Shown here piece after piece: positions 9,426 to 17,549 of a stretch of 41,855 nucleotides of DNA. Under the pieces are notes generated by a model. That model was given only the letters and a program-made list of their open reading frames with translations. It made no database searches and was not told the DNA's origin. Source of the DNA: Methanolobus vulcani (lineage in GTDB: Archaea; Halobacteriota; Methanosarcinia; Methanosarcinales; Methanosarcinaceae); contig NZ_FNCA01000006.1 of NCBI RefSeq assembly GCF_900100715.1, positions 192,058 to 233,912 of the forward strand, read 5' to 3'. The translations under genes and the position numbers were made by a program. Numbering within the stretch: position 1 is the stretch's first letter; each line of letters begins with the position of its first letter.

Positions 9426-9653
9426 CTAAATAAATGTCTTCGAGCTTTTCCAGGTGGTTTTTTCAGGATTAAGACACATTATGAATCCTTTTTCGTTGAA
9501 CTCTTTGAGTGCCCGGCTTATGTTCTGTATAGACCTGTTTGTTTCCTGAACAATATCAGATACTTTAAGGATTGGGTGGTTTTTCATGGACCTGGGGACA
9601 ATAAGACGTCTGTCAATACCGAACATCCATGCAATCACTTCTTCATCAGACAT
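9426..9653 (-). CDS. Winged-helix DNA-binding protein
   Basis: About 75 residues from ATG 9653 (MSDEEVIAWMFGIDRR...). The helix-turn-helix core is VSDIVQETNRSIQNISRALKEFNEKGF, followed by a wing with CLNPEKTTWKSSKTF. This matches the compact MarR/ArsR-like winged-helix proteins frequent in Methanosarcinales. A longer frame begins at a GTG at 9707 but adds a poorly structured leader. The gene points away from the downstream lipoprotein gene on the other strand and could regulate it, though nothing in the sequence proves this. Confidence 0.7.
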   Translation of the reverse strand: MSDEEVIAWMFGIDRRLIVPRSMKNHPILKVSDIVQETNRSIQNISRALKEFNEKGFIMCLNPEKTTWKSSKTFI

Positions 9654-9763
9654 AGCACCCTGAACTTGCCCAGGCATTTCTCTATTTCTTTTTGTGTACA
9701 ACTGCACATTTATACTAAAAGAAACAACATTTCTTACAATACAACTAAAAACAAGGTGTAGTT

Positions 9764-10192
9764 ATGAAAAAACAAATGCTGATCTTAATTGTAACACTCG
9801 CTCTTATGACTGCAGGCTGTGCAGGTATCGGTAGCACTCCAACAAAGACTGTGGAGAACTTTGCAGCAGAATTCAGTCAGGAAAAATATGACACATGCTA
9901 TGAGATGATGTCAGCAGCCTATAAAGAAGATACATCTCTTTCAGATTTTGTCGATATCTGCAAGGATGTGAATCCAGATAAATATGAGTTCATAGAAGTA
10001 AGCAATGAGTATATCAGTGATAATACAGCAGTTGTTGATGTACTTGTTAATGAATCGTCTGTTGCTATCAAGTTCTCACTTGAGAAATTCATTGAAGTTG
10101 AACCTGAATACAATGAGGTTACAAAAGAGATTGACCTTGTAAAACAGGAAGATGAATGGAAGCTCACAGAATTCCCATATGTACTGACATAA
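9764..10192 (+). CDS. Lipoprotein, DUF4878/NTF2-like
   Basis: A 142-aa protein with signal peptide MKKQMLILIVTLALMTAGC; the lipobox Cys is residue 19. The mature part (TVENFAAEFSQEKYDTCYEMMS... VVDVLVNE... EWKLTEFPYVL) has the pattern of small extracytoplasmic NTF2-fold/DUF4878-like proteins. AAGGTG lies 7 nt before the ATG. It is presumably membrane-anchored outside the cell. Function unknown. Confidence 0.75.
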   Translation: MKKQMLILIVTLALMTAGCAGIGSTPTKTVENFAAEFSQEKYDTCYEMMSAAYKEDTSLSDFVDICKDVNPDKYEFIEVSNEYISDNTAVVDVLVNESSVAIKFSLEKFIEVEPEYNEVTKEIDLVKQEDEWKLTEFPYVLT

Positions 10193-10304
10193 TGTGTCAG
10201 TTTCTTTTTTCATTTCTTATTTGGGTAATACTTAAGAGTTACAATGTGAAGTATATATGCGATTAGAACCAAAGTATCTCTCTCTCATAACAGAGGGATA
10301 TAAT

Positions 10305-10463
10305 ATGGGAAAAATGATTTACTTTAGTGACGACGAAATTGAATTCTTCAATCAACTGATTTTTCGTATAGATCAAGGTGGCGGTATGGCCTGGATTGAA
10401 GAACTTGTGCAAAAGGACAAAAATGAGGTTTACATGAATTTGTGCAAGAAGATTCGTTGTTAA
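10305..10463 (+). CDS. Small protein (52 aa), unknown
   Basis: A 52-residue hydrophilic protein (MGKMIYFSDDEIEFFNQLIF..., ending MNLCKKIRC). The ATG at 10305 has GAGG about 9 nt upstream. The frame continues upstream to ATG 10257, but that ATG lies inside a TATA-like GTATATATG, so I prefer the internal start. Two Cys residues lie near the C-terminus. Family not recognised. Confidence 0.5.
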   Translation: MGKMIYFSDDEIEFFNQLIFRIDQGGGMAWIEELVQKDKNEVYMNLCKKIRC

Positions 10464-10602
10464 TAAATCCGGAATATGGCATATCTTGAAAATATTTATA
10501 ACCTGATTTTCAAGTTATGTGCAAATATTTATATCCTTTTCATCATACATAGGTAATAAAATCATTCATCTATGTATTTTATTTATTATGTGTGAGAGTC
10601 TA

Positions 10603-11026
10603 ATGAAAAGAAAATCTGTATTATTGATCATAGTTTCAATTGTAGCGTTTCTCCTTCTCCTTTCTATTGTCATGCCATTTTTGTTTATAGGGAAACCTAC
10701 CAACCTATGTACTATTGCTAATCAGGATGCAAATGACCACAAAGTCATGATTGAGATTTTCGATTCAGATAATACTTCCATATTCAAAGAAATATATATA
10801 TATGATGGAACCCGGTACAAGGATATCACAGCCAAAACCTGAATGGATGATACTAAAACTTTCCATTCCCTCAGGGCACAGTGAAGAATGCATAATAAAA
10901 GCAACATTGGATGGCAATATCACAGAAACTCACAGAACAGATTTACAACTGTGGAATACTTTTGATATTGATTTATATAGTAAGTATAGAGAATCTCCTC
11001 TATCGATAGGGGAAGTTTGTGTATAA
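10603..11026 (+). pseudogene. Membrane-anchored exported protein broken at an (AT)n tract
   Basis: Frame 1 (10603-10842) encodes MKRKSVLLIIVSIV..., one N-terminal membrane anchor, then a beta-rich extracytoplasmic segment (DHKVMIEIFDSDNTSIFKEIYIY) and stops early. From about 10804 another frame continues the same kind of domain (EPGTRISQPKPEW, CIIKATLDGNITETH) to TAA 11024-11026. The frame changes across a run of alternating A and T (ATATATATATAT, about 10792-10803), a classic slippage site. I read this as one gene of about 140 residues with a frameshift that could be a real pseudogene, a reversible slip or a sequencing error. Confidence 0.7.
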
Positions 11027-11219
11027 ATGCTGTTTAAAGCTCTTCTTCAGTTTCATTAAAAAAGAAAAACAAATGGACAAAGCCCATTTCAAACGTTAAC
11101 AGTGTCAGTCTTACAGAAAGAGTTCAGTGGGTACTGTTGTAGTCTTTGCCAAATTTCTTTTCCGGTATCTGTTAACATATACCTTTTACAGATAGTCTTT
11201 TCAGGTGTAATATCAGCTC

Positions 11220-11768
11220 TCAAGCTGTGTCCTGTGCCAGATTGGTGTATCCTTCTACAAGTTTAAGATTTGCATTTATAACAGATGTCTTGAATTTTTT
11301 AAGGTCATGGCATATATCTTCAAGTCCTTCAACCATGGCCTGTTCAGTAATAACCTGTCCATCAGTTACAACCTTACATGAAGGTATGTCCACTGCACGG
11401 ACTGTCGAGTTATGAAGTATGACCACATCATCACCTATGTTGCAGTCAAAAACAACTGCTCCAAATCCCACAAAACATCTTTCTCCTATCGTGCATGGTC
11501 CGTGTACGATACAACCATGCGCAAGAGACGTATTATTTTTAACATCGACTTTTGACCCTCCAAGTCCATGTATGATCACAGCATCCTGAACATTGCAATT
11601 ATCTCCAATAACAATGGATGACCCGGGTTCATCAGCTCTGATTATAACATTATGAGCCACGTAAACATTTTCTCCTATAGTAACATCACCTACGATGACT
11701 GCATTTTCAGAGATCCATGCTGTTTCACTGATCTTTGGATGTTGGTTTTTGGGGTTTGGATAAAGCAT
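11220..11768 (-). CDS. Gamma-class carbonic anhydrase-like protein
   Basis: A 182-aa left-handed beta-helix (hexapeptide rungs AVIVGDVTIGENVYV, VIIGD-type). The gamma-class features are present: Arg44/Asp46 (IRADEPG), Gln61 (NVQD), and zinc/iron ligands His67 (VIIHG), His84 and His89 (SLAHGCIVHG). Compared with Methanosarcina Cam it lacks a signal peptide and the acidic proton-shuttle loop, so it is closer to CamH-type cytoplasmic enzymes. Glu47 is kept at the position of Cam Glu62. It would interconvert CO2 and bicarbonate, which fits a methanogen. The ATG at 11768 follows GGTGG. Confidence 0.85.
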   Translation of the reverse strand: MLYPNPKNQHPKISETAWISENAVIVGDVTIGENVYVAHNVIIRADEPGSSIVIGDNCNVQDAVIIHGLGGSKVDVKNNTSLAHGCIVHGPCTIGERCFVGFGAVVFDCNIGDDVVILHNSTVRAVDIPSCKVVTDGQVITEQAMVEGLEDICHDLKKFKTSVINANLKLVEGYTNLAQDTA

Positions 11769-11964
11769 CTTTTTATTACCACCTTCAATTTAATGCATGT
11801 TTCAAATATGCAGATAAAATCTACTCCTTTTTCTGCACATTTATAGTGACTACTAGTCGAAACATTATCATGATAAATAATGACAATTTATTTATACTTA
11901 TTGCTAAGGCTGGTGGACTATATGAATTCTTATCGTGCATTAAAAAAACAATATCAAATGGATT

Positions 11965-12783
11965 TTATTCCACATCGGAAGTTTCAGATGTTTTATCTTT
12001 CAAATGCTTTAAATGCAGTTCAGCAGCAGCTTTCTCAGCATTACTTTTACTTTTCCCTGAACCAATTGCAAGTAACTTATCTTTTAAAAAGAGCCCAACT
12101 GTAAATTGCTTTTCATGATCTGGTCCGTTTTCTTCAAGAACTCTGTAGCATGGATTTCCAAGTCCATTCTGGTGGAATAGTTCCTGTATCATGCCCTTTG
12201 GATTAGAGCCCGCTATTCTTTCCAGAGCACTGTCAATATCAAAGAACCGATAAACAAAATCTTTTGCAGCAGAATAGTTTCCTTTTGTTTCACTATTCCC
12301 GCTTATATTGTCCCCTCCTTCGTCAACATATATGGCACCAATAAGTGCTTCCATGATGTCGGATAGTTTCCCGTCGATGTTAACATGTTCTTCAGAAAGG
12401 ACGAAGCGGGAAAGTTTTATTTTTCTGGCTACAGGTTTGAGACTCTCATTAGAAGCCAGCACTGTCCTTATTTTAGTAGCAACTCCTTCGATAGTGAGCC
12501 CTTTTGACCTGGCATACTCATTTATGCTATTGTCATGGAATGCATGTTCTGCAATTATAAGTCCGAGAACTGAATCTCCAAGGTATTCAAGTTTCTCGTA
12601 GTCTTTATTCTCCAGCCCGTTAACTTTCCTGAAAGCACTCAGTTTTTCCTTATCTCCGCTAAAAAGTGAACCATGCAAGAGTGCTTGTATAAGGTAGCTT
12701 TTGTCTTTGAATTTGAAACCAATGATTTCCTGGAACTCTTCAAGGTCATCGTCATTGACACTCAGGTCAGAATAAACTCTCAC
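11965..12783 (-). CDS. rnc: Ribonuclease III
   Basis: A 272-aa protein. The RNase III domain carries the signature EKLEYLGDSVLGL with Glu66 and Asp70, and the second catalytic pair Asp142/Glu145 in SDIMEALIGAIYVDEG. All four metal-binding acids are present, so it should be active. A double-stranded RNA-binding domain follows (about 195-262: NPKGMIQELFHQNG, GSGKSKSNAEKAAAELHL). It starts at GTG 12783 behind GAGGGG with 5-nt spacing. RNase III is bacterial/eukaryotic and only sporadic in archaea, so lateral acquisition is likely. It would cleave long RNA helices such as those predicted at 21.8-24.9 kb; that link is inference. Confidence 0.93.
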   Translation of the reverse strand: MRVYSDLSVNDDDLEEFQEIIGFKFKDKSYLIQALLHGSLFSGDKEKLSAFRKVNGLENKDYEKLEYLGDSVLGLIIAEHAFHDNSINEYARSKGLTIEGVATKIRTVLASNESLKPVARKIKLSRFVLSEEHVNIDGKLSDIMEALIGAIYVDEGGDNISGNSETKGNYSAAKDFVYRFFDIDSALERIAGSNPKGMIQELFHQNGLGNPCYRVLEENGPDHEKQFTVGLFLKDKLLAIGSGKSKSNAEKAAAELHLKHLKDKTSETSDVE

Positions 12784-12855
12784 TTTTTCCCCTCATTTTT
12801 CATCATAATAGTTCTTATTTTCTGGAAGCCTGCTTGAAATCTGCCTAAAACCGGC

Positions 12856-13392
12856 TTATTCCAGAAGAAGTATTCCAACACATTTAACCCTATCAAAGTT
12901 ACAGTACTTCATTTCTACGCTGGTCTTTTCCATAAGCTCTGATAGATTTATTCCCACTGCTTCAGGTGGAAATCGCCTGATTTCCGGTTTATTACATAAA
13001 TCGCCACAGATATCACATTCATTGCATGCACCCGGACGCAGCAGTTGAGCATAAACAAAACCATGCCTGAAAGCCATATGTTCAAGTTCCAGCATTTTGT
13101 GAAAAGAACCCTTACGTAATCTGGACCATGCTTTGAATATATCATCTTCTGCTGATGTATCATGCTCTTCTATAAGCAAAATCGCAGAACTATATTCACT
13201 GAGTATCTTCCTGAACTCATCGATGGAAATAATGTGTGGCGGACAGCTCAGTCTTTTTCCATAACCTCTGCATCCGTAAGCACATTTCAGTCTGGCACGG
13301 TTCTCAACATCTATGTCAGATGCATCCAGCATGTAAGCTGAGAGTCCCAGTTCTTCTGCCTTATTCAATAGTGATTGTGCTTCTGTTCTCAT
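12856..13392 (-). CDS. DUF2284 predicted metal-binding protein
   Basis: A 178-aa Cys-rich protein. An N-terminal CAYGCRGYGKRLSCPP cluster and a second ACNECDICGDLCNKP ferredoxin-like cluster are typical of DUF2284 proteins, which probably bind an Fe-S cluster or another metal. ATG 13392 is preferred over the upstream TTG at 13437, which has no ribosome binding site. Family function is unknown. It is transcribed in the same direction as RNase III with a 72-nt gap. Confidence 0.8.
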   Translation of the reverse strand: MRTEAQSLLNKAEELGLSAYMLDASDIDVENRARLKCAYGCRGYGKRLSCPPHIISIDEFRKILSEYSSAILLIEEHDTSAEDDIFKAWSRLRKGSFHKMLELEHMAFRHGFVYAQLLRPGACNECDICGDLCNKPEIRRFPPEAVGINLSELMEKTSVEMKYCNFDRVKCVGILLLE

Positions 13393-13560
13393 CTTATAAT
13401 ATTCAATTGAACATAATTGTTTAAAAAATAATCGCAATGCTGCCAGTCACAATGATCTGTCCATTTATCCGGGACATCTTCGAGAAATCTCCGGAATTAA
13501 AACACACTGCTTTTTATATTTGTATGCTAGAACTTAAATTAATAGAATTGGGGTGATGTC

Positions 13561-14034
13561 ATGGAGGAATGCTGTCCAAGATTTGATCCAACACCTTGGG
13601 ATGGAAAAGTAATCGAGTGGAATAACAAGAAATTCATAAAAGACAAAGTGTTAACGCTTTTCTATATGCCAGTTAATTTTGGCAGAGTAATGAGGAAACT
13701 TGATAGAAAGATCAGGGATGCAGGTGCAGGAATACCTGAAAATCTTTGTCTTTCAGACCATACATCAAAATGGAATATGGATGTGTATCTTGCAGTTAAT
13801 AAACACATTTCTGATGCCAGTAATGTACTGCTGAGTGGAAAGTTCTTAAGCAAAGTTTATGAAGGTCCATTCAAGGATACTAAAAAATGGTGCGATGACT
13901 TTGAAATTTACGCAAAGGAACTGGGTTATGAAATTACCAACTGGTTCATGTGGTATACTACCTGTCCGAAATGTGCAAAAAAACATGGAAAAAATTACGT
14001 TGTAATTATAGCAGAGATTGAGAGCAGAGATTAA
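13561..14034 (+). CDS. Conserved hypothetical protein with C-terminal CPKC
   Basis: A 157-aa soluble protein. It begins MEECCPRFDPTPWDGK and has a C-terminal CPKCAKKHGKNYVV segment; CC near the N-terminus plus CPKC could form a metal site. GGGGTGATG lies just before the ATG. I recall similar proteins (annotated as hypothetical or hydrolase) across bacteria and methanogens, but no function is established. It converges with the iscU operon, sharing the hairpin at 14055-14086. Confidence 0.7.
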   Translation: MEECCPRFDPTPWDGKVIEWNNKKFIKDKVLTLFYMPVNFGRVMRKLDRKIRDAGAGIPENLCLSDHTSKWNMDVYLAVNKHISDASNVLLSGKFLSKVYEGPFKDTKKWCDDFEIYAKELGYEITNWFMWYTTCPKCAKKHGKNYVVIIAEIESRD

Positions 14035-14054
14035 GTGAAAAAGAAAAATGAACA

Positions 14055-14086
14055 AAATGTTGTCTTATTCAGTAAAGACAACATTT
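14055..14086 (-). terminator. Terminator of the Fe-S operon
   Basis: A 12-bp perfect stem (AAATGTTGTCTT 14055-14066 / AAGACAACATTT 14075-14086) with an 8-nt loop. Read on the minus strand it is followed by TTTTGTTCATTTTTCTTTTT. It overlaps the last codons of the iscU-DUF59 gene. Confidence 0.7.
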
Positions 14087-14700
14087 ACCTCTTTTACATC
14101 CCAGAGGGATTCGATCTTCTCGATGACCTCTTCTTTGATGTTTGCTGCAAACTGATGGTTGGATGGAAGGTCTATAAGTATCCTGACAATACCGTCATTG
14201 ATCTCCATTTTAGTGACCAGTTCGGTTCTGATGATATCAAGGCCGGCCATTGGATTCATCACATGCTTCAATCTGCTTCTGATAACATCGACAGTTGTTG
14301 GTTCCTGTTCGCTTACAAGGCCATGCTTTTCCTCATAATCTCTTATGGCTGCACGAAGGCCTTCTACTGCAAGCACGGAACAGTGAGCTTTTACAGGTGG
14401 AAGTCCTCCCAGTTCTTCGGTAGCCTCCTGCCAGCTTATCTTCTTTGCTTCTTCAATAGTCTTACCTTTTGCAAGTTCGGTTATTATGGAAGCTGTTGCA
14501 ATATTAGAAGCACATCCATATGATTCGAATTTTATATCCTCGATCACCTGCGTGTCGGGATTTACCTGCAAGTAAACAGCAACCATGTCACCACAGGCTG
14601 GGCTTCCTTCCAGTCCTTTTCCATCCGGATTCTCCAGCTTACCTACATTACGTGGATTCTTAAAATGCTCAAGTACCTTTTCTGTGTACGGAAATTTCAT
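14065..14700 (-). CDS. IscU scaffold fused to a DUF59/MIP18-like domain
   Basis: A 211-aa protein. Residues 1-128 are an IscU/NifU-N scaffold with the three cluster ligands Cys36 (PACGD, with Asp38), Cys63 (YGCASN) and Cys107 (KAHCSVLA). Residues ~138-211 (VIRSRLKHVMNPMAGLDIIR ... WDVKEVNV) resemble DUF59/MIP18, a domain of Fe-S assembly and targeting factors; it lacks the Cys of a NifU C-terminal domain. The fusion links cluster assembly to delivery in one chain. GAGGTGAGA precedes the ATG. It starts 9 nt after the iscS-like stop, so they are co-transcribed. Confidence 0.85.
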   Translation of the reverse strand: MKFPYTEKVLEHFKNPRNVGKLENPDGKGLEGSPACGDMVAVYLQVNPDTQVIEDIKFESYGCASNIATASIITELAKGKTIEEAKKISWQEATEELGGLPPVKAHCSVLAVEGLRAAIRDYEEKHGLVSEQEPTTVDVIRSRLKHVMNPMAGLDIIRTELVTKMEINDGIVRILIDLPSNHQFAANIKEEVIEKIESLWDVKEVNVVFTE

Positions 14701-14709
14701 GTTCTCACC

Positions 14710-15882
14710 TCATGCCTCTTTATTGTACAGGGGACTAATTTCCCTGAGCTGCTTAACTATCTCTTTTATCGCGTCTACCACAGCGTCCACATCATTCATA
14801 CTATTATAGCGTCCGAATGTGAATCTGATAGAACCGTGTGCTCTTTCATGGTCGCCACCGATGCCCAGAATTACATGACTGGCTTCCAGTGAACGACTGA
14901 AACATGCAGAGCCCGTGCTCACTGCAAACCCTCTCATATCAAGGTGCAGGGTCATGGATTCTCCTTCTACGTAATGGAAGGTGATATTGGCATTCTGCGG
15001 GGTTCTCTGTTTCTTGTTTCCGTTCAGTGTGACATGGGGGATCTCTTCGAAGACTCTCTTTATAGTGTAATCTCTCATTGAAGCCAGAAACTCTGTTTCT
15101 TTATCTGTTACAAGTTCCACAGCTTTAGCAAAACCCACTGCTCCGGGAATATTTTCAAGACCACCACGACGGTTTGATTCCTGGAAACCCCCATCCATCC
15201 ATTTTTCAAGTGGTGTTCCCTTGCGTACATATAATGCACCAACTCCTCTTGGTCCATGAATAGTGTGAGCTGACATGGTGATCATATCGACAGGGATTTG
15301 GCTCACATCAATGGGAACCCGCATGTAGCTATGTGTGGCATCTGTATGGAAAAGCACATCTTTTTCTTTGCATATCTTTGCAATTGCAGCGATGTCCTGA
15401 AGTGTGCCAATTTCCTGATTTCCATGTTGCACTGAAACAAGAATTGTATCATCACGTATCTTGCTTTTAAGTTCATCAAGGTCAAGTATCCCTTCTGAGT
15501 CAACACTTATGAAATCCACATCCCATCCTTGCTTTTGCAGATTCTTTGCAGTGTTAAGTACCGGAAAATCCTCTATTTTTGAGACGATAATATGTTGTCC
15601 TTTCTTTTTCTTCAGAGCAGCACATACGCCTTTTATTGCCATGTTACTTGATTCAGTGTCACCGGATGTGAAAACAATTTCTTCCGGTGTGGCAGTCAAT
15701 GAGTTTGCAATTATTCCTCTGGCTTCTTGCAGACCTTCTTTTGCATCAATTCCCATTGAATATCCAAATTCAGATGTTGCTACTGCATAAGTATCAAAGA
15801 AATATGGTTTCATTGCATCCAGAACTCTTTCATCCAGACGGGTACTGGCTGAGTTATCAAGATAAATCATTTCGTTTAACAT
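14710..15882 (-). CDS. IscS/NifS-family protein lacking the PLP lysine
   Basis: A 390-aa aminotransferase-fold protein clearly of the cysteine desulfurase family (YLDNSAST, VFTSGDTESSN, HTDATHS, GIG near the C-terminus). The persulfide Cys is kept (Cys327 in STGSACFSRSLEASH). The Schiff-base lysine is not: the usual SAHK reads SAHT (Thr207, codon ACT). Other cofactor residues are altered too: the PLP-stacking His is Asp (IEDFPVL, residue 105), the DAAQ Gln is His (DATH), and the VNNE Asn is Gln (GNQE). It probably cannot perform PLP chemistry. Archaeoglobus fulgidus IscS, where the lysine is Asp, is a known precedent. Its likely role is as a structural partner or persulfide relay for IscU. 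GGGAGTG precedes the ATG. Confidence 0.88.
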   Translation of the reverse strand: MLNEMIYLDNSASTRLDERVLDAMKPYFFDTYAVATSEFGYSMGIDAKEGLQEARGIIANSLTATPEEIVFTSGDTESSNMAIKGVCAALKKKKGQHIIVSKIEDFPVLNTAKNLQKQGWDVDFISVDSEGILDLDELKSKIRDDTILVSVQHGNQEIGTLQDIAAIAKICKEKDVLFHTDATHSYMRVPIDVSQIPVDMITMSAHTIHGPRGVGALYVRKGTPLEKWMDGGFQESNRRGGLENIPGAVGFAKAVELVTDKETEFLASMRDYTIKRVFEEIPHVTLNGNKKQRTPQNANITFHYVEGESMTLHLDMRGFAVSTGSACFSRSLEASHVILGIGGDHERAHGSIRFTFGRYNSMNDVDAVVDAIKEIVKQLREISPLYNKEA

Positions 15883-15921
15883 GTTTCACTCCCTGTTTGT
15901 TTCTTCTTAATTTACGGATTC

Positions 15922-16341
15922 TTAGATAAATAGAGTTATCTTAGCATCCTTCGCTTCCATAATATATGTGCCAACAGCGCCGTATTCATCTATCCACTGG
16001 CTATTCAGTTCCTCTTCTTTGATGCCCATGATCTCCATGGTCATCTCACAGGCGATCACTTTCCCACCAAGCTCCTTGTAATCTTCCATGAGTTTATCAA
16101 GTGAAACAACATTGGCTTTTTTCATCCTGCTTTTAACCATCCATTTTCCAAGTCCGAGTAAATTCATCCTCGAAAGTGGTCCTTTATCAAGTCCGTTCTT
16201 TTTAAGGCATTGAAGACCCCAGAACGTGAAAAAAATAGAAGCATCCATTCCCATGGAAAGTGCACCATTTGCAACAATAAGTGCACTGTATATTTTGTCA
16301 AGATCGCCACTATGCGCTACTATCACTGCTTTGTCTGTCAT
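15922..16341 (-). CDS. DsrE-family sulfur-transfer protein
   Basis: A 139-aa protein of the DsrE/DsrE2 (peroxiredoxin-like) type. It has an N-terminal VIVAHSGDLDKIYSALIVANGA and the signature Cys98 in ACEMTMEIMGI, the residue that carries persulfide in this family. It overlaps a strong GGGTGA binding site. It lies 26 nt after tusA and 39 nt before the iscS-like gene, forming one transcription unit. It would pass sulfane sulfur between TusA and the IscS-like/IscU pair; direction is inferred. Confidence 0.85.
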   Translation of the reverse strand: MTDKAVIVAHSGDLDKIYSALIVANGALSMGMDASIFFTFWGLQCLKKNGLDKGPLSRMNLLGLGKWMVKSRMKKANVVSLDKLMEDYKELGGKVIACEMTMEIMGIKEEELNSQWIDEYGAVGTYIMEAKDAKITLFI

Positions 16342-16367
16342 TCATTCACCCATTCCCCAACATAATT

Positions 16368-16592
16368 TCACTTTTTGATACGGATCTTCCACTCTTTGTC
16401 AGTATTCTCGTCTACTTCCACAACTTCAAGTCCCATTGCTTCACAAGCCATGGGTATTTCTTTTTTGGATGCAGGATGCGTTCCCAGTATTATTATTTCA
16501 TCACCAGGAGCAGCTTTTCGTATTGCTTTGCGACATTCTACAAGAGGGACAGGACATGTCTGCCCTCTCACATCAATATTTGTTTCTGTCAT
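16368..16592 (-). CDS. tusA: TusA/SirA-like sulfur carrier
   Basis: A 74-aa TusA-fold protein with the invariant CPVP motif (Cys13 in RGQTCPVPLVECRKAI). GGGGAG is placed 5 nt before the ATG, and the first gene of the sulfur operon begins here. A TATA-like ACATATATT lies within the 89-nt gap upstream, separating it from the phosphatase gene. TusA proteins carry persulfide on this Cys. Confidence 0.9.
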   Translation of the reverse strand: MTETNIDVRGQTCPVPLVECRKAIRKAAPGDEIIILGTHPASKKEIPMACEAMGLEVVEVDENTDKEWKIRIKK

Positions 16593-16681
16593 CTGTTCTC
16601 CCCATATTCAGAATTTCTAAAAATGCCTATTCCTATTATTACAATAATATATGTTCTCTAAGTCTATTTAACAATTGTGAA

Positions 16682-17479
16682 TCAGAAGCTATTCCTGATT
16701 AGTGAATAACAATTACCAGTTCTTCCAAATGTAATTATTGATAATTCCTTATCTTTTAGCAGTGCAAAAGAAGCATTATTGGATTTTCCAATATATTCCG
16801 GACATGAGAATATCGATAGCATCTTTTTATCAAAACACCATGCATGACCTGTAAAGAGAGCAGTGTGCCCGCGTACCATCAGAGAAAGTTCATTCTTATC
16901 CATAAATTCGGTAAAAACATCTTCACCGAAACATTGAGGGCGGGGTCCGCGAATTGATGCACTGATGCCATCACAGCCGCTTGGATCATTCCATAAAAAG
17001 TGAAAAGCTTCTTCTTTATTTATGCTTTTCAGGTCTACTGGACCAGGAATTCCTCCATGAACACAGAATATTGAATCATTGATGACTGCAGAAATTGGCA
17101 TTTCCTCAAATGTGCGGTTTGCTTCCATGAACAACTCTTCGTCCAATATTTCATCATAAAAACCATGAATCCTATTCATTTCTCTGGTTTCATGGTTTCC
17201 TCTTAGTAAAATAAAAGTTTCAGGTTCTCTTAATTTCATTTTAAGGATCCTTTCGAGAACCTCAGAAGAATGCGGTCCTTTGTCAACATAATCCCCAAGA
17301 AAAACAATATGGTCACATTTCAGTGCTTTGCGAATATACAGGATAAATTCAAGCGCTTCCAGATTCCCATGAATGTCCCCGACTATCAAGGCTTTCGATG
17401 AGTTTACACGTACCAGTGCATCTTCTGATTTGAAGATATCAAATGTATCCTGCAAAAGTTTATGTAAAACTTCTTGCAT
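16682..17479 (-). CDS. PPP-family serine/threonine phosphatase
   Basis: A 265-aa metallophosphoesterase with the full PPP motif set: GDIHG (34-38), GDYVDKG (62-68; GDxVDRG with Arg to Lys), GNHE (94-97), HGG (141-143) and a C-terminal RGHTALF. It resembles the archaeal PP1/PP2A-like enzymes. Two metals would be held by these Asp/His/Asn residues. It is cytoplasmic with no signal peptide. Diadenosine tetraphosphatase-like activity is an alternative, but the protein-phosphatase motif order fits best. Confidence 0.85.
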   Translation of the reverse strand: MQEVLHKLLQDTFDIFKSEDALVRVNSSKALIVGDIHGNLEALEFILYIRKALKCDHIVFLGDYVDKGPHSSEVLERILKMKLREPETFILLRGNHETREMNRIHGFYDEILDEELFMEANRTFEEMPISAVINDSIFCVHGGIPGPVDLKSINKEEAFHFLWNDPSGCDGISASIRGPRPQCFGEDVFTEFMDKNELSLMVRGHTALFTGHAWCFDKKMLSIFSCPEYIGKSNNASFALLKDKELSIITFGRTGNCYSLIRNSF

Positions 17480-17549
17480 GGCATCAATTCCTTTTTACCC
17501 ATTTTAGCAACTTTATTGAGGCTATGTGTAATTGAGTGGGCGTATATAG

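Noticed and set aside
9420-9761. A 113-codon plus-strand ORF
   Set aside because: It is the antisense shadow of the winged-helix gene on the minus strand and has no recognisable features.
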